Source: Loripinus fragilis (taxonomy: Eukaryota; Mollusca; Bivalvia; Lucinida; Lucinidae). From it: 64,000 nucleotides of DNA. The stretch spans positions 26,734,108-26,798,107 of the forward strand of contig OZ026530.1 of assembly GCA_964019695.1 (NCBI GenBank), given 5' to 3'. This document shows positions 47,070 through 57,983 of the stretch, piece after piece. The position numbers and the translations under genes were made by a program. Within the stretch, counting starts at the first letter, position 1. Each line of letters starts with the position of its first letter. The notes below the pieces were generated by a model, which saw nothing but the letters and a program-made list of their open reading frames with translations, was not told the DNA's origin and did no database searches.

Positions 47070-48957
47070 AGGCTGCCTCGTTACGAAATCAGTGATTTTT
47101 TTACCTGCGCGTCCTGCGTCTCAGACGCATGATTCTCACAAAGGACGCATGATTTTCAACCATGAGAGTCCCGCAGGACGCATTAAAAATTGTGGCGAAA
47201 AGTCTGCACTTTCGTTTTGAATGTGTTTTTTTTACTTGCACACCGTGTCTTGAATAATATTGGTAAAAACCGGTACCGAAATACTCCCCAACAGTAAAGC
47301 GATCATTACTTCCCTTGGGACAAACTCCCCAACAGTGGCAACTTCCTTAGCAAGAGGCATGAAAATGAATCCTAAACGAATGACAACAAATGGCCTGGCA
47401 TTTGAGTCTGACATTCAGAGGAATATTAAATTGTCTTCTACCGACCAGGTATGTACCATTCAGTAATCTATTTTCCAAAAATCTATCATTCTGGAGAAGA
47501 GGGTGCTCTGATTACATTTGTTTATATTCAAATCAGACACCCCTCCCACTCTTCTCCCTCTGTCTTTGTCCAACACTTTTGAAGGCCAGGGTTATTGTGG
47601 TTGGGGGGGTGAACAGAACAGGCCAGCGCCTAAAGACAACCCCTGCTCAATTTTTTTTTAGGTGTGGACTTAGTTTTTTTAGGGGAAGGGCTGGTAAGTT
47701 TTTTTAGGGGGAAGGGCTGGTAGGCATTTTTTTAGAACATTACCATTACCCATTTGATTTGCAGATTGGCACCCTTTTGGGAACACAGGGGGGTGGGGGG
47801 GAGTTGGCCCCTTCTAGACAAATTCTAGAATCAACTCTGAAATAGAATGGTTAAAGTATTACTGCAGGCTCATGAAGTACGGGGACTGTACTGTGCACAG
47901 ATGGTAAAAAGAAAAATTAATATGGTATGTCCAAGGGCTCAAATGCAGTAACTTCCAGCAGTACACTTGTAGGCATGCAGAGTTAGATGAACACAAGCTA
48001 TTTACCTGGGCTCTATAAATTATTTTACTTGACAAAGTAAGTTTGATCTTTATTGTATAAGTAAGTATGCCAGTGTCTTGTTTCGGAAATTGGCTTCTAT
48101 GAATGGGCCGGATTCGTATGGATACATAAAATTTATGATTCAAAATGGGACCCATATTGGATGCACAACTTTGAGTTTGGGATGCAAAGAATTTTGGCCT
48201 AGTGAGTCCCGGGACTCATAGAAACAAATTTGTAAAAAAATCACTGACGAAATTTGGTAAACGTTTACACAAATTCATTATTCCAGTAACAGAAATGAAT
48301 GCGTTTACACGAAACTTCCAGATAGATTTTTTCATTATGTAAATTGGTAAAACTGCCGATATTTTTCATAAAAAACTCTTTGAAAAATGTACCTTGTGCG
48401 AACATTCAAAACTGTTTGGTTGGGTTGTGATAGAACTCATTTCAAGTAATTGGTAAGCTATTGCAACATGCGCAGACTCAAACATTTACCGGCATTTTCT
48501 TCAGTTGCAAGTGTGTAATAACGAGTTGACACGGACAAGACATAACTGCGAATCGTCAAATAGGCATCAATACACACGACGAAAGGAAGTAAAAAACAAA
48601 AACAGTTTTAAGCCACACCTGTGTCTGCACCAAATATTAAGACATGCCTTTACTTGACTGATCAAAATGCATGAATATAATTTCTCCTAGCAGTGACAGA
48701 GTGAGACCATATTCAGGTAATTTTTATGGCAATGAGACATGTCCGTTGGGCATTTCTGCAGTAATTCTAATTGCAGTAGATACTTTATCAAATACAGCCA
48801 AATCTGGAAAAGCAAACAAAAAATATTTCTCATTTGGAAACGCTATTAATAAACCACGATGCTGGTAAAGTTCGTTTAAACAATAGGCCAATTTTGTAAA
48901 CGTTTATTGCAAAAACATGAAACATAACCGTTTACACGTGTAAATGCGACAGCCCTA
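47070..48957. mobile_element. Outer host element around the 47.1-48.2 kb insertion
   Basis: Outside the CGAAA-flanked insertion, the ends AAGGCTGCCTCG (about 47070) and, inverted, AGGGCTGTCGC (ending about 48957) form a short imperfect TIR. The interior has repeated AAACGTTTAC motifs (48260, 48900). The flanks outside resemble the left and right parts of the AAGAACCGTCTC hairpin family, so this element itself seems to sit in such a copy. Ends are approximate. Confidence 0.45.
47089..48247. mobile_element. 1.16 kb TIR element with CGAAA target duplication
   Basis: Ends TCAGTGATTTTTTTAC form a 16 bp inverted repeat, flanked by CGAAA at 47084-47088 and 48248-48252. The left part has short palindromes built on GCGTCCTGCGTC. 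It contains an exon-like open frame at 47254-47466 of unknown origin. It is inserted in a larger repeat (about 47070-48957). Confidence 0.75.
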
Positions 48958-49145
48958 GTTGTAGGCGTAAAAATTCCTCAATGAGACCGTTCTTTTGGGC
49001 ACCCAAAACATATTTTGATAAATGGATCAGAAAATCAAAAAAACCTTTGCTTATCTTTACCTACAGCCTTCATGTATGAATCTGCAAGACAAGCTATTTT
49101 GCATCATACTGTACGGATATTGTATGGATGATTCCATCAGACAAG

Positions 49146-49338
49146 TAGGGAGTGCAGTAGCTCAGTGGTATAGTGCTTGACTTGAGACCGAAGGGCCGCG
49201 GGTATGAGTCTCACCGGGGTCACTGCATTGTGTCCTTGAGTAAGACACATTTAGCCTAGCTTAGTACTAGTTCAACCCAGGAAGACCCGTCTCTGTTTAA
49301 CTGAAAGATTGTTGATGGGACGTAAAGAATCAAACAAA
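49146..49338 (+). mobile_element. tRNA-derived SINE, full length
   Basis: Head TAGGGAGTGCAGTAGCTCAG and body as at 10.4 kb, flanked by CCATCAGACAAG (49134-49145, 49339-49350). Confidence 0.88.
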
Positions 49339-49432
49339 CCATCAGACAAGAAAGAGTTAGTCATCCATCATACTCCGGCCTAAAGTTATGAGTGTGTAAA
49401 AGAAAAATATTTTTCTTATTTCTCAACCAAAA

Positions 49433-51061
49433 CAGGGTTTGCGCTAGGATTTATTTTTCTTTCTCCACCATTTTCGCCAATCTGAATTTTTTTGCGCCAT
49501 TTTCTTGAACTTGGAGCCAGATTTTTGGCCATTTTTCGCACAAAAAAGAAAGGCCAAATTTTGGGGCATTTTTGTTAAAATGTCTTCTGTCTTTAACCCC
49601 TAATTCTGGTGGATTATTCTATACACATTGATACAATAAGTATGGAATAGTCCATTTTGTATTTAGAGCCTTTGACAGTCTTAAAATTGATGTATATTTG
49701 TACCTTTCTTAACAGAACAGACACTGATGAAATGCCATTGTTTTGGATAATCACTGTTTGTCAAAGTACCTGTTGCAAGTCCAAACGTTAAAATATTATA
49801 AACTATTACAACACAAGTGGATAATGATCAGACTTTTTCTCTATGTGTTTGTACATAGCTCTATTTTGTGAGCACTTGTTTGAAGATTGTCTACCTCCAT
49901 CTATTTTAAACACCTGAAAGGTATTTTCAACATTGATTTTGGCTTTTCACAAGAATGGAAACTATATATGACACCAATATTAATATAATATGGGTTTTTT
50001 TGCTTCCGGTTTTTGGTCATTGTTTTTAGTGATTAAAAGTTTGCAATCAATGTTATTCTCGCTTGAATATAAAATTATAAAAATGCATTGATGAAAGCTG
50101 TTTAAATTTGGAAAATATATGTTAAAAAAACGAATAACTGCAATGAATTCCAACGTGAGCAAAATATTGCCAAAAGGGAGCTAACTCAAAAATGTTAGGG
50201 GAGAGCATAATTGCATAATTTTTACCTCATTTTTACCGATATTTTTTCTGACAAAACAAATTTTATGAGCCATATCATCATCTACCTTATAAATAAAAGG
50301 TTTCTGTTTATAAAGGATAGGTTCGGATTTCTGAGACTTTCGAGAAAAACCCTTTGAACGGCGTGCGTTACTCTGTTTGTTTTGAAGAGAGAAGCTATCT
50401 TCAGGGTTGTCTTGCTACTGTCCGAATTTTGGAAATGTGCGCATCATTTAGCATGTCTGGTAATGTCGGGTGAGTGATGCTGTCAGATGAAAGAATGGCA
50501 CAGTGAACACCATGCAAATCTTTCCCCTTTCTCACTAAGCTTGATGGAAAATGAGCTTGAAAGTGACACTTGATTTTTTTCTTCTTTGCGGACGGCGATG
50601 TAGCGGTCTTTTCATCATGTTTAAAATTACGAAATGTTTAAAATTCAGAAAGTTAATGACTATTATTACAGACTACAATAAGCAAAGATATCATGGTGAT
50701 TGTGCAGTTTATTTCATGCACAGTATGACACCATGTATATTATGGTCTGTCATTCTGACCGTTACCGGTAGCAGCTGTTAAAAGTGTGCCGATCGCCGTA
50801 GGTTAAAAGCAGCGCGTGTCCAGGTTTGACTGATCAGCTACAGAATTGTTTGGTGTTAATCGAGGTGTTAATTGACAATTAACATCAAGCGGCACAAGGC
50901 AATGACTTACAGGTAAGCCGGAGGCGACGTTCCGACGCTAGACAAAATTTTCGCTAGCGATTTTTCTTTCGCCAATAGTTGTCGCCAAATTACAATTTTT
51001 TGCGCCAAATTTATTATTTCTTCGCATTTGGCGACAATGGCTATCGGTAGCGCGAACCCTG
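49433..51061. mobile_element. 1.63 kb TIR element, AAAA target duplication
   Basis: Ends CAGGGTTTGCGCTAGG and (inverted) CAGGGTTCGCGCTACC are flanked by AAAA at 49429-49432 and 51062-51065. The flanks join into the left part of a hairpin element otherwise seen intact at 53070-53160, which proves insertion. Sub-terminal stretches contain GCGCCATTTT and TTCGCC repeats. No transposase. Confidence 0.82.
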
Positions 51062-51131
51062 AAAACATATATTGTGAGTACTCAAAAGAACCGTCTCAAT
51101 GAGACGGTTCTTTTGAGCACCCAAAACATAT
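51062..51131. repeat. AAGAACCGTCTC hairpin, split by the 49.4-51.1 kb insertion
   Basis: Best-preserved stem of the family: CTCAAAAGAACCGTCTCA and its exact complement. Its left flank is displaced to 49390-49432. Confidence 0.78.
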
Positions 51132-51226
51132 GTTAAAACTGATGGGTAAGAAAATATTTAAACTTTTATGCTCAAAAGTTTATCTAAACCTGTGATAGTA
51201 GAATTGTTTATTTCTTTGTTCAACAG

Positions 51227-51356
51227 GAGAGTAATAAAGAAGAAGTGTCTGAGTTCCCTGCCATACTGTCGAGCAATGATGATACTGAACAGCAGCCATC
51301 TACAAACACAGAAGTACTTGAAGCCTGTGCTGAGGCTGTTGTTGCACAATCAGTTG
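51227..51356 (+). CDS. SIM-containing protein, coding exon 2
   Basis: A 130 nt exon between an acceptor TTCTTTGTTCAACAG and a GTAAGATAG donor. It encodes 43 residues (ESNKEEVSEF at the start, AVVAQSV at the end) plus one base of a glycine codon. The composition is acidic and Ser/Thr-rich, like the neighbouring exons, with no recognisable fold. Phase 0 in, one base out, matching the exons on either side. The body of a hairpin element (51062-51131) lies about 95 bp upstream. Confidence 0.75.
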
Positions 51357-51382
51357 GTAAGATAGCCATGCTAAGAATTAGT

Positions 51383-51583
51383 GCTGGTTAGGTTGGTAGA
51401 GCATTAGACTGGAATCAAAGGGTTTTTGGTTCAAGCTGCACTGCCAGCAGAGTCACTGTATTGTTTCCTTGAGCAAGACATTTTATCCGCTGTTTATTAC
51501 TGGTTCAACCCAAGAAGACCCATCCGGACATGACTGAAAAATTGTTGACTGGGATGTAAAGAATCAAACCAAAACAAACAAAC
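51383..51583 (+). mobile_element. tRNA-derived SINE, diverged subfamily
   Basis: Head GGTTGGTAGAGCATTAGACT, box B-like TTGGTTCAAGCTG, then the same CCTTGAGCAAGACATTTTAT body and GGGATGTAAAGAATCAAA tail. It starts 27 bp after the end of exon 2 of the SIM-containing gene. Confidence 0.75.
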
Positions 51584-52390
51584 TCTGATAAATAGCTTAA
51601 ATCTTTGGAAAGCTGTGCATCTTATTTAAAAGGGACGGCAACCCTGACTATGTTTTACAAGAGGTGTTTCATGTTTATATGAACAAATTTGAAAATGCTG
51701 TCACTAATTTATTTCTCGTTATATTTGGTAATAATTGATTTCCATGAGTTAGTCTGATCTCCAGGAACATGCAGCCATCAAGAAAACAGTTCTTAATTTT
51801 TATTTTCTGGTTTGAAACAGTCTCTGAAGATGAGCAGTCAAATTATAAGCGTTTAAAAATGCTGTCTGAAACAAAATGTACTAAATCTTTCTCGAACAAT
51901 TTCTCTAAAACGTATGACATTGTTCTCTTGGAACCTTTTATATATTGTACATAAATGATTAAAGTGTGTTCTGTTAGAAAATAAAACATTCTAGATGGAT
52001 AATGACTTTTTAGCAGCAACTTGAACATCAAATTTTAGGGTTTACAGTTTCCATAGCAACACTAAATTGTATGCAAAGGTACTCAAATGCAATATTTGGT
52101 GATCAGTTTTATCGGCGATAGATACTTAAAATATCTAAGAAATTGAGTTGGCTGTGAGTTTTGAGAATTCGTTTTTCAAAATTCTTCCAAGACACATTTA
52201 ATACATGAGTTACCCATTTGGGCACTTGTATGGAAGAACTTATTAAGCCCAGTTGGCAAGCAAAAACATGCACACATAGGCTGTTTCTCATTTGAATAAT
52301 AGACTGAATGTTCCTCTAAACTTAAAAGAAAGTCTTGCACTTTAATATGTATTTTCTTAGAATATACGCCCATTTTAGCTCTTAAAATCA

Positions 52391-53995
52391 GTTAAAGGGG
52401 GATGGGGATGTATTTAGGACCGCCGTGTTATTGTTATGCTTTAAACTGTCACCTTGTCTAGTTGGCAATACCAGGGACACGTCCGTCATGTATGAAAAGG
52501 CAAAATGTGTCATTTTGTATTTAATGCGACCGCAAAAAATGAAATTCGAATGTGTTCAAATAAACATGAAACATGTCTTGTATATGAAAGATCTAAATAA
52601 ACCATGAATTTTGATACCAGTTTCATCTAAATCGGTTGAAAAATGTGGAAGTTATGGGCGTTTGAATATTTGCAAATGGACTGTAATGGAAGCGGCCATA
52701 TTGTAGGCTTAGTGACGTCACTCTGCCTAAGGACCTCGGACAGTCTTAATGAAGGATTGCCCATAAAAATGACCAGAGAAAAGTTTCAAAGAAAATGATA
52801 TTTTTTCTATGAAAAAGATAGTAGGTTCAACCCTCGACTTATCCACAAAAGCCGTTTCCTCATTGGACAAGTACCGATTGAAAAATATGGGTTGAAAACT
52901 CCGTTTTTGCTATTCAACATATAGAAAATAGAAAAAGTTTTACTGAGGTGCTTTCTTATTATAAAAACTTATTAGAAACTTATTTTGTAAAAACCTGTAG
53001 GTAAATATCAATTTGCAATGGCATATATCAGGGCTTTAGTTATGAGTGCTTACAAAGACATTAATTGTCTCATTTCTCAACCAAAACATTATGTTGTGGG
53101 TACTCAAAAGAACCGTCGCAATGAGACAGTTCTTTAAGCACAAAAAATATAGGTTAAATCTGATGTGTAAGAAACTATTACGATTTTACGCTAAAACTGT
53201 GTTTATCTAGACTATGATTTATACAGTATACAGATATGATACACCTCAGTGCACAAGTTGGACTGGTTGAACTCTCAACATTACAGGTAATAGTCAAAAG
53301 AAATTGACAGCACATTTCTTTAGACGAAACAATGAAATCTTCTCAACCCGAATTTTATGCAAACGCATCACTTTCGTCTCAAGTTTTATGCCGCAAACAT
53401 TACATTAACATGTATTTAGGTGAATACTCAACGAAACTTTGACTTTCTGTGAAATAAAATTTGGTCACAAAAAATACCCCCACCCCCTAAACCCTAAAGT
53501 CCTGGCATAATTAAGCAATATTTTCAAAATATTTTTTATTTTGTTAGATGCACTAAATGTAAGGGTTTCATGTAAGCACAAAACTATAATTGTCAGTTAT
53601 GCATTATGCTAGCCACAGGCTGTCAAAATTTGGGCAGATTGAATAGGAAACTGTCCGAGGTCCTTTAATATGCGTAATCAAAATAAAAGACAAACCAATG
53701 GATTATTTGCATTAATCTTAAATGAAACATTTTCCTTGTGTATAAAGCTGCATATCTGCTGAAACACAGATGATGTGACAGTAGTGATAACTAATAATTA
53801 AGCAGTTGAAAAAATTCTGAAAACTAATTAAATATTCAAAATGGCGGCTAAATGTTGGCCATATTCAATTTTTTAAATGCCCATTACTTGCCCATTTTTC
53901 AACTGATTTTGATGATACTTGTATCAAAATTCATGGTTCATAGAGCTCTTGCTGATAAAACATACTTATCATTAAGGTTGCTGTCCCCTTTAATG
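52391..53995. mobile_element. 1.6 kb inverted-repeat element
   Basis: TTAAAGGGGGAT at about 52391 and inverted TTAAAGGGGACAG at the right end (about 53995). Inner arms also match: 52598-52680 pairs with 53880-53945 (ACCATGAATTTTGATAC), and AGGACCTCGGACAGT (about 52730) with its complement near 53650. A copy of the AAGAACCGTCTC hairpin is inserted at 53084-53152. Borders are approximate. Confidence 0.55.
53084..53152. repeat. AAGAACCGTCTC hairpin
   Basis: Left flank TTTCTCAACCAAAACATTAT is intact, showing the undisturbed order of this family. Confidence 0.7.
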
Positions 53996-54201
53996 CATCG
54001 GGATAGATGTTCCATCTTCCATGTAGATGTTCAAATACTAGTTGAATGTATAAAGTTCTAGACAGACAGTGCAGACCCAGATCAGACTGCTTCTGACACA
54101 GAAAGAGAAAGTTCCACATTTTCCATACCAGTATCTAAAGAATCTGTACAATGCACAACTTCTAAAAACACTAAATACTGGTAGTTCTGTATTTACATAA
54201 C

Positions 54202-54447
54202 TAACCCTTAAAGCGCCAATCACAACAATATTTGTCTGCTTTTGTCATCTGCTGAAATGTTTAAGAAGCCTTTCCAACAAACAGTGTAGACTCAGATCAG
54301 ACTGCTCCTATAGGAGCAGTCTGATCTGGGTCTACACTGTTTGTCTCTATACTTAACTTTTTTAAATAATGTTAGCAAAAATTTGCAGCAGACAACAAAT
54401 GCAGACGGTGTTTTCAGATGATTTTTTTGCTGGCGTTTTAAGGGCTA
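54202..54447. mobile_element. 246 bp MITE with CAGATCAGACTGC hairpin core, full copy
   Basis: Inverted ends TAACCCTTAAAGCGCC and TAGCCCTTAAAACGCC. The 54280-54350 core is a near-perfect stem around CTATAG. GTCATCTGCTGAAATG and GCAGCAGACAACAAATG lie on either side. A half core lies at 54060-54098. Confidence 0.8.
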
Positions 54448-54591
54448 AGAACCAATTTGAGTTTCAAGGTCAGAAACCCTGACTTTGTTGCCTCCTTTAT
54501 ACAACAAAAGCCTGATCAGTCTGTCCATCCGCATAATCTATTCTGTGCCAGTGGAGTGGTCAAACTTGCTACATACAAAATTTCAATATTC

Positions 54592-54770
54592 TAACTAGTC
54601 TCTGTTGTTGAGCAGGCTGGTTTGAGCCTTACCTTACTTGGCCAGAAAAAAAGCAAGTGAGCATGACCATGAAATGTCACAATCACAGACATCAGACCAA
54701 CCCAAGTCACCTCTAGGAAGAGACACAGAACACTAACAGCCACACGACAGCAAGAACAATTAAAGTTAAG
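54592..54770 (-). repeat. Copy of a repeat also present in the array units
   Basis: The minus strand reads TGTCTGTGATTGTGACATTT and GGTCATGCTCACTTGCTTTT, matching 24150-24220 and the corresponding parts of each array unit. Probably the 5' region of the same Penelope-like family. Confidence 0.55.
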
Positions 54771-54789
54771 CAACCAGCACCTAGAGAGT

Positions 54790-55195
54790 TTGTAGTTACT
54801 GTGTCAATGGGTTTAGGAGGAGATGCATTTACAAAAAAAATCAGTATTTGACCTTTGACCTTGGGGTCAAGGTCATACAAATGTTGCCCAGTACCTTCTA
54901 CATCATGTGACCTATTCAGCTACAAATTTGAAGTTGCTACATCTAAGGAGGGGATACATTTACAACAAAATACATTATTTGACCTTTGACATTGACCTTG
55001 GTGTCAAGGTCACACAAAATGTTGCACAGTATCCTCTACATCATGTGACCTATTGAGCTACAAAGTTTGCAGTTGCTACATCTAAACGGCTTAGGAGATA
55101 CATTTACACGAAACCTGAAGGACGGGCGGATGACGGACCGACTTTGGTACGAAAGTAATTTACCCTTTTTTCTAAAAAAAAGCGGGTATAATTAA
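54790..55195 (+). repeat. Repeat with two ~130 bp TTTGACCTTTGACC blocks
   Basis: Blocks starting at about 54849 and 54979 share TCTACATCATGTGACCTATT. It ends GCGGGTATAATTAA, like the repeat at 1-366. Confidence 0.65.
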
Positions 55196-55230
55196 CACCC
55201 ACATGTTATGCACACCTCATACCTATGATA

Positions 55231-56280
55231 TACTTAAACGCAAAAGAAACGCAACCGTTTTCTATCCACTTTTTCTTCCATATGGATCACATGAGGCTAA
55301 TTTCTTTATTATATCCTGTGTTCCTGCGCATTGAGTAATGATTTGCTGTAAAATGGTGTTGATCACGATTTCCATTCTGACGTTATAATGACGTCAGTAA
55401 ATTTCAACAAATGGAGCCTAAAAAAGTGATGTCTCATTCGAGTTGAAAACAAACAGCTTGATCTGATAGCCAGATGTCTTAACTAAAGGAAAACACTTAA
55501 ATGGTTTGCAAGTTATTGATTATTTACGCTACCAGTCGCTGTGTTGCTGTGTTTCTTTATTGACGTCAACCTTCTTTTTTTTAAAACAGATTATAGACGC
55601 ATTTTGTTCGATCATGTCACGATGCTTATCTTCTTTGAAACTGTCAGATATTGTACGTGGTCTCTCCTGTCAACAATCGTATTGCACTTTATTATCATTA
55701 TACAAACTCATCATCATCATTCCTTTTATTTTATCTTACAAATTTTTACTCTTTCCATCCACATCATGTTTAGTTTAAAACCGTCTGACGCTAATGACCC
55801 ACAAGGGTTGATGCGTCGTTAAGCACCAAACAAACAAACAAACAAACAAACTTATGTCTTCTATGCAATGTATTGAGGGCTATATGGTGACACTAAAAGT
55901 TTTTGATTAATAATATTCGTTTGGATAAAAATGGCTAATTACGCAAAAAAAAAATAAAATTCATTTTGACAAAATAAATGTTGACAGAAACATAAAAGTA
56001 CCTGATTTGATTTTGTCTACCCTTTTGCTTTCAAAAACCGATATTGGTTTAAAACGATTTTTCGCAAAATAGGCACACTTTTTTAACTTTGTGACTTTAA
56101 AAATGGGGGTTGCCTTACATTTCTCGAGGCAGCTCGCCAACTATAAGTCACAGCGGTCTGATTTTGGTGCTGTATGCAAGGCAAATAACGGTTCTTAGCT
56201 ATTTCATTATCGCTGGCTGAATTGTTTTATGAAAAAGAAGGAACTACTATTTTAGAAAGAGTTGCGTTTCTTTTTAAGTA
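55231..56280. mobile_element. 1.05 kb TIR element flanked by TA
   Basis: Left end TACTTAAACGCAAAAGAAAC; the right end inverted reads TACTTAAAAAGAAACGCAAC, so the arms match apart from a 5 bp indel. TA flanks both sides. It carries a SINE-like tail at 55780-55850. Its right end is 85 bp upstream of the exon 3 acceptor of the SIM-containing gene. Confidence 0.75.
55780..55850 (+). repeat. SINE-type 3' end with (AAAC)n tail
   Basis: CCACAAGGGTTGATGCGTCG followed by a CAAA/AAAC run is a common molluscan SINE 3' end. The head was not identified. Confidence 0.5.
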
Positions 56281-56365
56281 TATATTGTGAGTATCATTGA
56301 GTTTTGGGATTATGGAAACTATTTGATATGTTAATGTTGACTTTTGTACATATATCTTTGATCAG

Positions 56366-56455
56366 GTGTGCCTCAGGTGAGTCCTACAATATGGGTACCC
56401 CCACAAGAAGAACAAGATTACAGTATGGAAGCCAGTAATACCACACCTGCCGCAG
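56366..56455 (+). CDS. SIM-containing protein, coding exon 3
   Basis: A 90 nt exon between a TTTGATCAG acceptor and a GTAATTTTG donor. It completes a glycine codon and adds 29 residues (VPQVSPTIWVPPQEEQDY onward), leaving one base. An internal CAGGTGAGT at about 56375 looks like a donor and could allow a shorter form, but the full exon keeps the frame. A 1.05 kb TIR element ends only 85 bp upstream of the acceptor. Both splice phases match the exons before and after. Confidence 0.75.
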
Positions 56456-56538
56456 GTAATTTTGCAAAACAAATTTTACCATTATAAGGCTGTTTGATAT
56501 AAAGCACTCTGTACTGATATAAGTCTATAAAATCTTGC

Positions 56539-57036
56539 ACCCAGTATAAACAGACTGGTCACTGACAGAAATACAAAGTTATGTTGTCGAGGCTTTATTT
56601 TAGCGCTATTTCAGAGTACTACAGCCACTAAAATTGATTCTGAACATACACAAGATTACAAGAGGCATGCGAAGCTGAAATATTACAAGTTACAGTAAAA
56701 ATAGATAGAAGTTTTCTCATCTTTTTATGTCGATTTCTGACAATTTTTGGCTAAAAGTGCCGAAAGTAGCTAAAGAAAGGTACCTAGGTTTGTTGCGGAT
56801 GTTCATAAAGATGGATACACTTTCAGTAAAATATAACAATACAGTCTTAAAGATAGTATATTGAGCTATTGCTTTTTGAAGAAAATTTAAAGATATGCAG
56901 AGAATAACAGAGATATGATTATTTAATCTTCAACCTATGTCAGTTTTGAAAGCTCATCCACCGTTGAGCCATGACAAGGTATTTCCAATATATACATTTA
57001 CCTGTATGTAAGTGACCAGTCAGTGTTTAATGGGTC
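56539..57036 (+). mobile_element. 0.5 kb interspersed TIR element, copy B
   Basis: Second copy of the element at 13393-13905, same orientation, with many substitutions and small indels. It lies in intron 3 of the SIM-containing gene. Confidence 0.75.
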
Positions 57037-57248
57037 CGAGATAAAATGAAACTTATGAAAGTAGCATCTTAGCAATGGTATTGTAGAAAGAGCTATCAAT
57101 CCTATCATAATAGCAGTGGTATTGTAGAAGCAAAGTGTTTTCACCATTCCAATAATTTTACAGCTTATTGACATTTGCAGTTTAAAAGGGAAGATTCTGT
57201 AAAGATGATAGATTGATACCTTCAGCTACGTACAAGAAAGCATATAAA

Positions 57249-57489
57249 ATGGGCCTCGCCGCGAGAAAACCTGTCTTTCCTGGGTTGCAAACAACACAGG
57301 CACAGACCATCCTTTGCATCTGCGCAGTCCGATCAGCGCCTTTGTTATTCTCTTTGTGGAAAGTATCATATGTAAACTTGCTGCGAGCGAAGTTTCAATT
57401 TTCTAGCCAGTCTGTGTAGCTGAGGAGACTGGTTTGAAACTCGCTTTTTCGGTAACCCCGAAGACAGGTTTTCTTGTGACGAGGCCCAT
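57249..57489. mobile_element. 241 bp MITE
   Basis: Inverted ends ATGGGCCTCGCCGCGAGAAA and ATGGGCCTCGTCACAAGAAA. The centre carries the CATCTGCGCAGTCCGATCAG repeat. Fragments of the family occur near 38460-38650 and 41270-41430. Intron 3 of the SIM-containing gene. Confidence 0.75.
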
Positions 57490-57983
57490 ATGTTTTTGGT
57501 CTTGACCAATTTGGAAGTTACACTTTTCACATAGGCAACTGATGAAGGTTCATTGCATTTGTGATAACTACACAAATCTTATGAACTTGTTCAAATAGTT
57601 TTCACTCTGATAGCATTGAATATTTCCTTATTCATCTTGGTTATTGATTGGTGCTGGCAAGCTTACATCCTTCTATATGACAACTTTGAATGATCTTCAC
57701 CGTATTCTTCACATTTACCACTTCAATTAACAGTGTTCTGAGATTATCAAACTTTTTTTATGCCTCATGAAATTTGTCCTGCTCACAAATGTTAAAATGC
57801 CAACATTTTTTAGTTGGATAAATACATCTGAGTGTTTAAAATCAAGCTATCTATATTTTTCAGCATTTTAGTTTTTATGAGCAGTTTAATTTTATGCCCA
57901 GTTGAGTTGACATGAAAATAGTTTTATCACCTCGGGGCCTATGTTATCGCCAAGACTCTGAACTTATTAATTGTAAATTGCAG

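Noticed and set aside
47336..47448. Possible extra exon between exons 1 and 2 of the SIM-containing gene
   Set aside because: Available acceptors do not give the phase 0 entry needed; exon 1 joins exon 2 directly in phase.
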